DNA of 53,309 nucleotides. Source: Shewanella inventionis (GTDB lineage Bacteria; Pseudomonadota; Gammaproteobacteria; Enterobacterales; Shewanellaceae). The stretch covers positions 1 through 53,309 of the forward strand of contig NZ_BMII01000034.1 in the NCBI RefSeq assembly GCF_014641855.1, given 5' to 3'. Position 1 is the stretch's first letter. Every line of letters begins with the position of its first letter. The translations under genes and the position numbers were made by a program. Under the pieces are notes generated by a model. That model saw nothing but the letters and a program-made list of their open reading frames with translations. It did no database searches and was not told where the DNA came from. Of this stretch, positions 25,611-34,518 are shown piece after piece.

Positions 25611-26492
25611 CTATTTACGGATGCCGCTTAAGCGACTCCAATCTTCTTTATGGCATGCAGGTTCCATATCGAACCATTGGCTATAAAAGTCTGACACGTC
25701 TTGCGCTTGTTCTTGTAATAAACCTGATAAAGCAAGCTTGCCACCTGTTTTGACTTTTTCTGCAATCAGCGGAGCGAGCTCTTTTAATGGCCCCGCTAAA
25801 ATATTGGCGACTAGCACATCTGCTTGTAAGTTTGCTGGCTGGTTTTCTGGTAGGTATAGCGATAATTGCTCAACGACATTATTGCGCTCTGCGTTTGCTT
25901 TAGAGGCATCAATAGCCTGGTAATCGATATCAACGCCGGTGACTTTTTTTGCACCAAGCTTAATGGCTGCAATGGCCAAAATGCCTGAGCCACAACCAAA
26001 GTCGATCACTTCTTGGTCGGTTAAATCTAGGCTGTCTAACCACTCTAAACATAAAGCCGTTGTTGGGTGAGTACCAGTGCCAAATGCTAGGCCTGGATCA
26101 AGAATAACGTTGACAGCTGCTGGGTCTGGAATTTCACGCCAGCTTGGGCAAATCCATAACCGCTGACCAAATTGAATTGGATGAAAGCTGTCCATCCATT
26201 CGCGGACCCAATCTTTGTCTTCAACCTGTTCTATTTTATGAGTAAACCCTTTGCCTAGGAATGGCATGGTTTCTAAAAACTCAATCGTTGGGGCTAAGTC
26301 TGTGTCGGCATCAAATAAAGCGATTAAGATGGTGTCTTGCCATAAAGGGGTTTCACCCAGTTTAGGCTCGAAAATGGGCTCGTCCTGGCCGTCTTCATAG
26401 GTGATGGAAACTGAACCTTGATCCATTAATAAGTCACCAAGCATATCTGCATGGTCGCGATGGGTGTGAATGCGCAATTGGATCCAAGCCAT
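25611..26492 (-). CDS. prmA: Ribosomal protein L11 methyltransferase
   Basis: A 293-residue SAM-dependent enzyme that trimethylates L11 at several residues. The N-terminal domain recognises L11; motif I is VIDFGCGSGILAIAA, followed by ADVLVANILAGPL, the catalytic-loop signature, and a DPGLAFGTGTHPTT motif shared with the family. A non-essential modification in E. coli. It is transcribed alone toward dusB; a long AT-rich gap with a terminator separates them. Confidence 0.97.
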   Translation of the reverse strand: MAWIQLRIHTHRDHADMLGDLLMDQGSVSITYEDGQDEPIFEPKLGETPLWQDTILIALFDADTDLAPTIEFLETMPFLGKGFTHKIEQVEDKDWVREWMDSFHPIQFGQRLWICPSWREIPDPAAVNVILDPGLAFGTGTHPTTALCLEWLDSLDLTDQEVIDFGCGSGILAIAAIKLGAKKVTGVDIDYQAIDASKANAERNNVVEQLSLYLPENQPANLQADVLVANILAGPLKELAPLIAEKVKTGGKLALSGLLQEQAQDVSDFYSQWFDMEPACHKEDWSRLSGIRK

Positions 26493-26666
26493 GAAATGTT
26501 CCTAATCAATAAATATTAATACAAGCATTGTTGGCCGCCATTATACCCAAACCGCCTACATTTGTGCGTTTTCATCGACACTTTATTTGGTCTAAGCGAT
26601 ATTTATGCAGGCGTTTAGTTGCAAGCGTTATGTATGTGATCCGCTTCTAACAATACAGTATATGTG

Positions 26667-26682
26667 GGTGAGCAAGGTCACG
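26667..26682 (+). promoter_or_regulatory. CRP-like site upstream of frdC
   Basis: GGTGA-N6-TCACG preserves the GTGA/TCAC core of the CRP site with correct 6-base spacing. It lies about 85 bp before frdC, suitable for class I activation of a promoter with a -10 around 26734 (TATCTT). CRP is required for fumarate reduction in Shewanella oneidensis, which supports function. Confidence 0.55.
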
Positions 26683-26767
26683 GATTGTTTTTTGTCCAGT
26701 GCTGTTGTCACTCAACTCTTGCTATTGTCATTCTATCTTATTGTGTCTGCACAGGATGTATTGATTT

Positions 26768-27511
26768 ATGGCTGCAACCCCTTTGCCTGCAAAAGCCGTT
26801 TTGTTAACCGATAAACCCAGAGGGTTTTCACACCCTGTATGGGCGGCGAGAGCTGACAGGTTACAAAGTGTTACTGGCGTTATATTAGGGCTGTTTCTCA
26901 TTGTGCACTTGCATTTTGAGTCGAGTATTTTACTGGGTAAAGATGCGTTTTATCAGGTTGCTCAGTTTCTAGAGGGCGGTATTTTTAGCGAAACTGGCCA
27001 TGGATTTCCTATTCTTACCCAAATATTCTCTGCATTTATGTTGATCGTTGTGCTTGTTCATGCAGTGTTTGCATTAAGGCGTTTTCCCACTCAAATTGGT
27101 CAGTGGCGAGCGCTTCGTCAACAAATGCAATTTTTACCCCATGAAGATACCAAGATTTGGTTTTGGCAAATGATAAGCGGTTTCTTGTTGTTTTTCTTAG
27201 TGCCTGTGCATCTTTTTGCCATGATGACCAACCCCGAAATTGGCCCTCATTTATCGGCAGAGCGAGTCGTACATCAAAATGCGTGGATGTTATATGTACT
27301 GTTACTACCCGCTGTGACTGTGCATGCCATTTTTGGTTTGTATCGTGTGTCGGTGAAATGGGGGCTGACAACACAACGTTTTGCCATGCTGAAGTTAGCA
27401 AAAGTGATTTTGGCGTATTTAATGGTGTTAGGGGTAGCCAGTCTTGTGGCCTACATCATTATTGGTCGTGCACTTAGCTTGCCTGTTGTGCCTTTTGTTC
27501 CTGGCTTGTAA
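26768..27511 (+). CDS. frdC: Fumarate reductase di-heme cytochrome b subunit
   Basis: A 247-residue membrane protein with five helices, like Wolinella FrdC, anchoring FrdAB and oxidising quinol. Helix positions are about 33-49, 86-104, 133-152, 170-192 and 209-232. The four heme ligands align as H47, H98, H148 and H186, so both hemes should be present. Position 184, two residues before the last ligand, is Thr; Wolinella has Glu180 there, used for proton transfer. The start is the ATG at 26768. FrdC precedes frdA by 12 bp. Confidence 0.9.
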   Translation: MAATPLPAKAVLLTDKPRGFSHPVWAARADRLQSVTGVILGLFLIVHLHFESSILLGKDAFYQVAQFLEGGIFSETGHGFPILTQIFSAFMLIVVLVHAVFALRRFPTQIGQWRALRQQMQFLPHEDTKIWFWQMISGFLLFFLVPVHLFAMMTNPEIGPHLSAERVVHQNAWMLYVLLLPAVTVHAIFGLYRVSVKWGLTTQRFAMLKLAKVILAYLMVLGVASLVAYIIIGRALSLPVVPFVPGL

Positions 27512-27523
27512 TAAGGATATGTT

Positions 27524-29518
27524 GTGAAAATTATTTATACCGATTCCTTAGTTGTTGGCGCTGGTTTAGCGGGTCTTAGAGTGGCTATTGCCTCTAAAGA
27601 ACGCGGGCTTGATACCATAGTACTGTCACTTATTCCGGCTAAACGCTCTCATTCTGTTGCCGCGCAAGGCGGTATGCAGGCCAGTTTAGCTAATACTGTA
27701 AAAGGCATGGGCGACAATGAAGATGTGCATTTTCAAGATACAGTAAAAGGGTCTGACTGGGGTTGCGATCAGCAAGTTGCTCGAATGTTTACCCATTGTG
27801 CGCCTAAAGCCGTCCGCGAACTCGCCCATTGGGGCGTGCCGTGGAGCAGAGTGAGCCAAGGTGATCGCGAAGTCATTGTTAATGCACAAAAAGTCACTCT
27901 AACCGAGACGAAAGAGGCGCATGGTTTAATTAATGCGCGTGACTTTGGTGGTACTCAAAAGTGGCGCACTTGTTACACCGCCGATGGTACTGGGCATTCA
28001 TTATTATATGCTGTCGATAACCGAGCCATTTCAATGGGCATTCCTGTCCATGAGCGTATGGAGGCACTAAAAATCATCCATGATGGCAAACGCTGCCATG
28101 GCGTGATTGCTCGCTGTTTAATCACTGGCGAGATCCGGGCATATGTTGCTAAGTCGACCACTATTGCCACTGGCGGTTATGGCCGCATTTATGAAGTGTC
28201 GACCAATGCGATTATTTGCGAAGGCATTGGCCAGGCTTTGGCGCTAGAAACCGGTGTCGCAACCTTAGGTAATATGGAGGCGGTACAGTTTCACCCAACC
28301 GCCATTGTGCCGGTGGGGATTTTAACCACAGAAGGTTGCCGGGGTGATGGCGGTGTATTACGTGACAAAGATGGTCACCGCTTTATGCCTGATTACGAGC
28401 CCGATAAAAAAGAGCTTGCCTCGCGTGATGTTGTATCGCGACGAATGACCGAACATATGCGCAAAGGCAAGGGCGCAAATAGTCCATATGGACCACATTT
28501 ATGGTTAGACATCACTTTGCTGGGCAAGAAGCACATCGATACCAATTTGCGTGAAGTTAAAGAGATTTGTCAGCATTTTTTAGGCATTGATCCCGTGACT
28601 GAATGGATCCCCGTGAGGCCAACACAGCATTATTCAATGGGCGGTATTCGCACTAAACCCAATGGAGAAAGCCCACAGTTATCAGGACTCTTTAGTGTAG
28701 GCGAGGCCGCGTGTTGGGATATGCATGGTTTTAATCGTTTAGGCGGTAACTCGTTAGCTGAAGCCGTAGTGGGCGGAATGATCATTGGCCAATATGTGGC
28801 AGATTTTTGCCAACAAGCAACCTTAACCATTGATACCAAATTAATTGAGGAGTTTGGCCGACAAATAGACTGTGAGATTACAGAGCTTATTGAAGGTAAT
28901 GGAACTGAAAAAGCGATTGTTATTAAGCAAGCAATGCAAAAAGTTATGATGGATTATGTTGGGATTTTTCGTAATGGCACTCAACTCGAGCAAGCAGTTA
29001 ATGAGTTAAGTGAACTACTTAAGCGCTCACGTAATATTGGCTTAACGTGTAAAAAACGTCACGCTAACCCTGAGTTAGTTGATGCGTTAAGAGTGAAACG
29101 TATGTTAAAGGTTGCGTTAACTGTGGCTAGTGGTGCTCATGCTCGTACAGAAAGTCGTGGTGCGCATTCGCGTGAAGATTACCCTGAGCGAAATGACCGT
29201 GATTGGCTTAATCGTACGCTCAGCTCATGGCCAGACGAAAACGCATTAGTGCCAACGTTAAGCTATGAACCCATCGATGTGCTGTCTATGGAGTTACCAC
29301 CAGGGTATAGAGGTTATGGTACTAACAATGCCGTTGCTCATCCAGATACCGTGATACGCCAGCAGCAAATTGAGCAAATATTGGCAGACTTAGATAATCC
29401 AAGCGATCGCGTGGCAAGACAAGCGGCCATTATGCCCTACGAGTTACCCGATGAATTTATGCCAGCCAACCAAAGATTGTTTGATAACGTCGATGTTAAA
29501 GGAGTTCCTGCCAAATGA
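27524..29518 (+). CDS. frdA: Fumarate reductase flavoprotein subunit
   Basis: A 664-residue flavoprotein that reduces fumarate to succinate with electrons from FrdB. VVGAGLAGLR binds the FAD ADP moiety; H43 in RSHSVAAQGG is the covalent FAD attachment, matching Wolinella H43. ATGGYGR, QFHPTA, the SRDVVSRRM arginine region and QHYSMGGI are in standard order. No signal peptide is present, so it faces the cytoplasm, unlike the periplasmic flavocytochrome c3 used by many Shewanella. The start is GTG. It overlaps frdB by 4 bp. Confidence 0.95.
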   Translation: MKIIYTDSLVVGAGLAGLRVAIASKERGLDTIVLSLIPAKRSHSVAAQGGMQASLANTVKGMGDNEDVHFQDTVKGSDWGCDQQVARMFTHCAPKAVRELAHWGVPWSRVSQGDREVIVNAQKVTLTETKEAHGLINARDFGGTQKWRTCYTADGTGHSLLYAVDNRAISMGIPVHERMEALKIIHDGKRCHGVIARCLITGEIRAYVAKSTTIATGGYGRIYEVSTNAIICEGIGQALALETGVATLGNMEAVQFHPTAIVPVGILTTEGCRGDGGVLRDKDGHRFMPDYEPDKKELASRDVVSRRMTEHMRKGKGANSPYGPHLWLDITLLGKKHIDTNLREVKEICQHFLGIDPVTEWIPVRPTQHYSMGGIRTKPNGESPQLSGLFSVGEAACWDMHGFNRLGGNSLAEAVVGGMIIGQYVADFCQQATLTIDTKLIEEFGRQIDCEITELIEGNGTEKAIVIKQAMQKVMMDYVGIFRNGTQLEQAVNELSELLKRSRNIGLTCKKRHANPELVDALRVKRMLKVALTVASGAHARTESRGAHSREDYPERNDRDWLNRTLSSWPDENALVPTLSYEPIDVLSMELPPGYRGYGTNNAVAHPDTVIRQQQIEQILADLDNPSDRVARQAAIMPYELPDEFMPANQRLFDNVDVKGVPAK

Positions 29519-30252
29519 GCCAAGCCCGTCAATTGACGTTTTCAATATTTCGTTACGATCCTCAAGATCCTAACGATAAGCCTAAAATGATGCGTTACCT
29601 TATTACTGAAACGCCGGGTATGACGGTGTTTATTGCATTAAACAAATTACGTGAGACGCAAGACCCATCGTTGCAGTTTGATTTTGTTTGTCGTGCGGGT
29701 ATTTGTGGTAGTTGCGCCATGGTGATTAATGGTAAGCCGACACTCGCTTGCCGTACCTTAACAGCTAATTTTCCAAGCGCTGAAATAAGTTTAATGCCTT
29801 TACCAGGGTTTGAGTTGATTGGTGATTTATCAGTCAATACTGGTAAATTCATGCGCGAGCTCGCTGAGCGTTTGCAGTTGTGGTTAAAGCCCAACGACAC
29901 CGACATGGACATTCATCGAATAGAAGCGCCGATGGCGCCAGAAGAAGCCGCCAAACTTTATGAGCTTGAACGTTGTGTTGAGTGCGGCGTGTGTGTTTCA
30001 GCTTGTGCTACTAAGCAAATGCGTGACACCTTTGTTGGTGCGGTTGGGTTAATGAAAATTGCCCGCTTTGAACTCGACAGTCGTGATAGTCGCACCAGTG
30101 ATGATTTTTATCATGTTATCGGTAATCAAGATGGGGTATTTGGTTGTATGACGTTACTCGGTTGCCAGGACGCATGCCCTAAAGATTTACCGCATATGCA
30201 ACAAATTGCTTATCTTCGTCGAAAAATGAGTATTAGTGTCTCCAATATATAA
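29515..30252 (+). CDS. frdB: Fumarate reductase iron-sulfur subunit
   Basis: A 245-residue electron-transfer subunit. The [2Fe-2S] ligands are in CRAGICGSCAM with a later Cys in LACRT; the C-terminal clusters use CVECGVCVSAC and CMTLLGCQDACPKDLP, giving [4Fe-4S] and [3Fe-4S]. It carries electrons from the cytochrome hemes to FAD. It completes frdCAB; there is no FrdD, since the single di-heme cytochrome replaces the FrdC/FrdD pair. Confidence 0.95.
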   Translation: MSQARQLTFSIFRYDPQDPNDKPKMMRYLITETPGMTVFIALNKLRETQDPSLQFDFVCRAGICGSCAMVINGKPTLACRTLTANFPSAEISLMPLPGFELIGDLSVNTGKFMRELAERLQLWLKPNDTDMDIHRIEAPMAPEEAAKLYELERCVECGVCVSACATKQMRDTFVGAVGLMKIARFELDSRDSRTSDDFYHVIGNQDGVFGCMTLLGCQDACPKDLPHMQQIAYLRRKMSISVSNI

Positions 30253-30260
30253 ATAGGGTT

Positions 30261-30290
30261 AATGAATATTAATTTAGGCTAATATTCATT
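30261..30290 (+). repeat. Inverted repeat downstream of frdB
   Basis: AATGAATATTA and TAATATTCATT form an 11-bp AT-rich hairpin right after the frdB stop. It has no T-run, so termination is doubtful; it may stabilise the frd mRNA 3' end. Confidence 0.45.
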
Positions 30291-30440
30291 TATGCATTAT
30301 AAAACAGCCGTTTACCAAGTGTTAGAGCTGGGTAGGCAGCTGTTTTGGCTTTAGTTTGTTGTACAGTATTGTAAACTTGTGCATTGCAGATTATCGTGGG
30401 TAATGATCCGCGATTACAGCGATTAAAAAGGAGTTCAACA

Positions 30441-31142
30441 ATGCAAGCTCAGTTTACCGTTCAAATAGGTTCATTTCATAAAATCAGCAAAATACCTAAC
30501 GCTTGGTCAAATGATGACTATTTACACCTTATGGCATTGATGGGGCTTGATGATGGCCTAGAGGGTATGGATTCAGCTGAGTTACGTGAAATGTGTATGA
30601 TGTCGCTTAATGACCTAGGCGACGTCGAAGCCGCTAAGGTTGTGTTGGGCCACTTGTTTAGTGATGAGGTTACCGAAGGTAAAATTGACCAACTTGCAAA
30701 TGACATGGCGGGTGACAGAATGTGGGAAGAATATTCTGACTGCTTGTTTCATGAGCGTTTTTTCAGCGCTTATGCCTTACTGCGTGAAGCATTTAATGGT
30801 GTGTTTGCCCAGCCGACAGGGGTTGAGTTTAGCATTAACATTACGGCTGAAAACGAAGACGATTTAACCATTTTTGATGATTCGTTACATGCTGCTATGG
30901 TGCGATTATTGGCTGGTGGGTTAAGTCCAGATGCATTGATGCACCGTTTGTACGAAGACCAGATTAAAGGCACGCATTTTCCTGAGTCAGAAGGGATTTT
31001 ATGGAAGCTTGAGCGTGTTGCAAGTGAAGGGTTATCGCGCCAATATAACATGGTCAGTTCAGCATTTTGGTTTGAATCATTTGCCAATATTGAGCAATTT
31101 ACAGCAAGTAGTCATGCTGATGTAGCAGATGAAGATGAGTAA
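30441..31142 (+). CDS. Acidic protein of unknown function
   Basis: The ATG at 30441 is chosen over 30384 because aaaaaggag lies 6 bases upstream and the product then starts MQAQFTVQIGSFHKI. About 233 residues, strongly acidic, with no signal peptide, membrane segment or cysteine-rich motif. Features seen are an MEGMDSAE-like acidic patch near 45-60, ENEDDLTIFDDS near 140 and a DEDE C-terminus. No family is recognised with confidence. It lies alone between frdB and the convergent rho gene. Confidence 0.8.
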   Translation: MQAQFTVQIGSFHKISKIPNAWSNDDYLHLMALMGLDDGLEGMDSAELREMCMMSLNDLGDVEAAKVVLGHLFSDEVTEGKIDQLANDMAGDRMWEEYSDCLFHERFFSAYALLREAFNGVFAQPTGVEFSINITAENEDDLTIFDDSLHAAMVRLLAGGLSPDALMHRLYEDQIKGTHFPESEGILWKLERVASEGLSRQYNMVSSAFWFESFANIEQFTASSHADVADEDE

Positions 31143-31187
31143 TACTCTTTATCAATGAACCGTGAATTAATGCGGATCCGACAAATA

Positions 31188-31214
31188 AAAATGCCGCTAA
31201 GTTAGCGGCATTTT
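31188..31214. terminator. Bidirectional terminator between the acidic-protein gene and rho
   Basis: AAAATGCCGCTAA / TTAGCGGCATTTT, a perfect 13-bp inverted repeat around a single G-containing turn, lies between the two convergent genes, with A-run on one side and T-run on the other. Confidence 0.9.
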
Positions 31215-31240
31215 AGTCTCTAGCAATGAAAGCAGCGCAA

Positions 31241-32506
31241 TTAAGACTTAGCGCGCTTCATTGCAGTAAAGAATTCTTCGTTTGTTTTGGTCATGGCCAA
31301 TTTATCAATTAAGAATTCCATTGCAGATACTTCATCCATTGGATGCAAGATTTTGCGTAAAATCCACATCTTTTGCAATTCATCTGGCGTGGTCAGTTTT
31401 TCTTCACGACGGGTGCCAGAACGGTTGAAGTCAATTGCTGGGAATACACGCTTTTCTGCGGCTTTACGAGAAAGGTGTAACTCTTGGTTACCTGTACCCT
31501 TAAACTCTTCGTAAATTACTTCGTCCATTTTAGAGCCGGTATCAACCAACGCAGTTGCGATAATGGTTAAACTGCCACCGTGTTCAATGTTACGCGCAGC
31601 GCCAAAGAAACGCTTAGGACGGTGCAGTGCGTTAGCATCAACACCACCGGTTAATACTTTACCTGATGAAGGGATAACGGTGTTGTAAGCACGAGCTAAA
31701 CGGGTGATAGAGTCTAATAAAATCACAACGTCTTTTTTATGCTCAACCAAACGCTTGGCTTTTTCGATAACCATTTCGGCTACCTGTACGTGACGGCTTG
31801 CTGGTTCATCAAAGGTAGATGCAATCACTTCACCTTTAACCATACGCTGCATTTCGGTTACTTCTTCTGGGCGCTCATCGATAAGCAATACCATTAACAC
31901 CACATCTGGGTTGTTATAGGTAATACTTTGGGCAATATTTTGCAGTAATAGCGTTTTACCGGCTTTAGGCGGCGCAACAATCAAACCACGTTGTCCTTTA
32001 CCAATAGGCGAACACAAATCAAGAATACGCGAGGTAATGTCTTCGGTTGAGCCGTTACCACGTTCCATACGAAGACGTTCTTCGGCATGTAATGGTGTTA
32101 AGTTTTCAAACAAAATTTTGTTACGAGAACTTTCTGGCTTATCAAAGTTAACTTCGTTTACTTTTAACAGTGCAAAATATCTTTCGCCTTCTTTAGGCGG
32201 GCGGATTTTACCAAAAATGGTGTCACCGGTACGCATGTTAAAGCGACGAATTTGGCTAGGTGAAACGTAGATATCATCAGGACCCGCAAGGTATGAGCCG
32301 TCTGAACTTCTTAAAAACCCGAATCCGTCTTGGAGGATTTCTAATACACCGCCACCGAAGATGTCTTCTCCGCTTTTTGCGTGAGCTTTTAAAATAGAGA
32401 AGATGATATCTTGCTTACGAGTACGAGCCATGTTTTCTAATTTCATGCTTTCAGCAAGAGAAACTAGATCCGAAATGGGCGTGTCTTTTAATTCTGTTAA
32501 ATTCAT
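31241..32506 (-). CDS. rho: Transcription termination factor Rho
   Basis: A 421-residue hexameric RNA helicase that ends transcription. The N-terminal MNLTELK start and cold-shock-like RNA-binding domain with GFGFLRSSDGSYL are followed by Walker A GLIVAPPKAGKT (about 176-187), the LLIDERPEEVTEM Walker B region and the Q/R-loop area. About the length of E. coli Rho (419). The ~165-nt leader between the trxA terminator and the rho start probably serves autoregulation, as in E. coli, though no leader peptide was identified. Confidence 0.98.
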   Translation of the reverse strand: MNLTELKDTPISDLVSLAESMKLENMARTRKQDIIFSILKAHAKSGEDIFGGGVLEILQDGFGFLRSSDGSYLAGPDDIYVSPSQIRRFNMRTGDTIFGKIRPPKEGERYFALLKVNEVNFDKPESSRNKILFENLTPLHAEERLRMERGNGSTEDITSRILDLCSPIGKGQRGLIVAPPKAGKTLLLQNIAQSITYNNPDVVLMVLLIDERPEEVTEMQRMVKGEVIASTFDEPASRHVQVAEMVIEKAKRLVEHKKDVVILLDSITRLARAYNTVIPSSGKVLTGGVDANALHRPKRFFGAARNIEHGGSLTIIATALVDTGSKMDEVIYEEFKGTGNQELHLSRKAAEKRVFPAIDFNRSGTRREEKLTTPDELQKMWILRKILHPMDEVSAMEFLIDKLAMTKTNEEFFTAMKRAKS

Positions 32507-32671
32507 GTATGGGAGTCTTGTATTACGCGACGAAGCTTACCGCAATCAATCAGTAAGGTTGAAAAGAAATTATATGATTGATAAACGAGAAGAGGTTAAT
32601 TTGAAAAAATCTGATGAATAAATTAGCACTTTATGTGTTAGCCGTCCAGAAATTTAGGGGCAAATTGACAT

Positions 32672-32704
32672 AAAAACGGCACAAATTGTTTAAAACTTGT
32701 GCCG
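32672..32704 (-). terminator. Intrinsic terminator after trxA
   Basis: CGGCACAA / TTGTGCCG with a 12-base loop, followed on the minus strand by TTTTTATG, lies about 30 bp past the trxA stop and separates trxA from rho. Confidence 0.85.
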
Positions 32705-32730
32705 CCTAACACTTTTAGCCTATTTGATGC

Positions 32731-33057
32731 TTAAATTTTAGCGTCAATAAACTCTTTTAGTTGTGTTTTAGACAATGCGCCAACCTTAGTTGCCACTAAC
32801 TCGCCGCCTTTGAACATAAGCAATGTAGGAATACCGCGTACGCCATATTTAGCAGGAGACACGTTGTTTTGGTCAACGTTTAATTTAGCAACGACCAACT
32901 TGCCAGCATACTCTTCAGCAACGTCGTTTAAGATTGGGGCGATCATTTTACAAGGACCACACCACTCAGCCCAGAAATCTACTAAAATCGGTAATTCAGA
33001 CTTTAATACGTCGTTTTCAAAGCTGTCATCGCTTAGGTATACTATTTTATCGCTCAT
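32731..33057 (-). CDS. trxA: Thioredoxin 1
   Basis: The ATG at 33057 (108 residues, MSDKIVYLSDD) is selected over 33081 because GGAG lies 6 bases before it. Redox-active C33 and C36 sit in WAEWCGPCKM, with the buried Asp (DFW) and cis-Pro (GIPTLL) in place. Reduces ribonucleotide reductase, PAPS reductase and other proteins. It is divergent from rhlB, as in E. coli. Confidence 0.97.
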   Translation of the reverse strand: MSDKIVYLSDDSFENDVLKSELPILVDFWAEWCGPCKMIAPILNDVAEEYAGKLVVAKLNVDQNNVSPAKYGVRGIPTLLMFKGGELVATKVGALSKTQLKEFIDAKI

Positions 33058-33210
33058 GTTGTTCTCCAGATTTGGTTCCATTGCTAGTTTATTAATGGCT
33101 TACCATGTATATTGGGTCAGTTAAATAGCTTTTCAAGAGACCGTTTTAATAATGTAGCTATTTCAAACGATCGAATCTTTTTTTGCAACCCCTACAGGTA
33201 TGCTTGTGCT

Positions 33211-34518
33211 ATGAGTCAAACACATTTATCGACCCAAAAATTCGCCGACTTCCCTTTAAAGCCAGAAGTAATTGCGGCATTAAATGAAAACGGGTTTGAG
33301 TTTTGCACGCCAATTCAGGCGTTATCTTTACCTATTTTATTGAAAGCAAAAGACATCGCCGGACAAGCCCAAACCGGTACTGGTAAAACCATGGCTTTTT
33401 TAGTGGCCACGTTTAACCACTTGTTAACTGTTGCAGCGCCAGAGGGCCGCAAAGCAACTGAACCACGCGCTATAATTATGGCTCCCACTCGCGAGTTAGC
33501 GATACAAATTGCCAAAGATGCCAACTTGTTAACTAAACATACTGGCCTAAAAGTGGGTATTGTTTATGGTGGCGAAAGTTATGAAACTCAGCGTGAGGTG
33601 TTAGACAAAGGCGTTGATATTTTAATTGGTACTACCGGACGGATCATTGATTACGTTCGTCAGGGCGTGATTAGTTTAAATCACATTCAAGCGGTAGTAC
33701 TTGATGAAGCTGACCGTATGTTTGACCTGGGTTTTATTAAAGACATTCGCTTTTTATTTCGCAGAATGCCTGATGCTCAGTCACGATTAAACATGCTTTT
33801 TTCTGCCACGCTTTCAATGAAAGTGCAGGAATTAGCCTACGATCACATGAACGATCCTGAAAAAGTTGAAATCGAACCGCTAGAAAAAACCTCTAAAAAC
33901 ATTAAAGAGGAAATATTCTATCCGTCGATGGAAGACAAAATGCGCTTATTGCTCACGCTAATCGAAGAAGATTGGCCAGATAAAGCCATTGTGTTTTCGA
34001 ACACAAAACACAGTTGTGAAAAACTGTGGTCTTATTTAGAGGGTGATGGTCATCGAGTTGGTTTGTTAACTGGCGATGTGCCGCAAAAGAAACGTATTCG
34101 TATTCTTGAGCAATTTACTACCGGTGATTTAGATATTTTAGTTGCAACTGATGTGGCTGCGCGTGGGTTGCATATCTCTGATGTGTCGCACGTATATAAC
34201 TACGATTTACCCGATGATTGTGAAGACTATGTGCATCGTATTGGCCGTACTGGTCGTGCGGGTAAAACAGGGGTGTCAGTGAGTTTTGCGTGTGAAGAAT
34301 ATGCACTTAATTTGCCCGCAATAGAAACCTATATTACCCATTCTATCCCGGTTTCCAATTATGACCGAGATGCGTTATTAGATGATATTCCGCCTCCAGT
34401 GCGCATACATCGTAAGCACCCAACCTCGCGTACCCGTGATGGCGGGGCAAATAAAGGCGCGCATCGTAGTGGTGGCAATAGCCGTCCACCGCGCCACAGG
34501 ACTCGTAGACCACAGTAA
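33211..34518 (+). CDS. rhlB: ATP-dependent RNA helicase RhlB
   Basis: A DEAD-box helicase, the degradosome helicase in E. coli. The ATG at 33211 (435 residues, MSQTHLSTQKFADF) matches E. coli RhlB; the ATG 33 codons earlier adds unconserved sequence. Q-motif near 34, Walker A AQTGTGKT at 53-60, PTRELA, VLDEADRMFDLGF, SAT and HRIGRTGRAG are present. The C-terminal tail is short, basic and Arg-rich for RNA binding. It is followed directly by a Ppx/GppA-type gene. Confidence 0.97.
   Translation: MSQTHLSTQKFADFPLKPEVIAALNENGFEFCTPIQALSLPILLKAKDIAGQAQTGTGKTMAFLVATFNHLLTVAAPEGRKATEPRAIIMAPTRELAIQIAKDANLLTKHTGLKVGIVYGGESYETQREVLDKGVDILIGTTGRIIDYVRQGVISLNHIQAVVLDEADRMFDLGFIKDIRFLFRRMPDAQSRLNMLFSATLSMKVQELAYDHMNDPEKVEIEPLEKTSKNIKEEIFYPSMEDKMRLLLTLIEEDWPDKAIVFSNTKHSCEKLWSYLEGDGHRVGLLTGDVPQKKRIRILEQFTTGDLDILVATDVAARGLHISDVSHVYNYDLPDDCEDYVHRIGRTGRAGKTGVSVSFACEEYALNLPAIETYITHSIPVSNYDRDALLDDIPPPVRIHRKHPTSRTRDGGANKGAHRSGGNSRPPRHRTRRPQ

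Noticed and set aside
26605..26814. A 69-codon plus-strand frame upstream of frdC
   Set aside because: It overlaps the frdC start and the CRP-like site, shows no clear ribosome site, and its composition looks non-coding.
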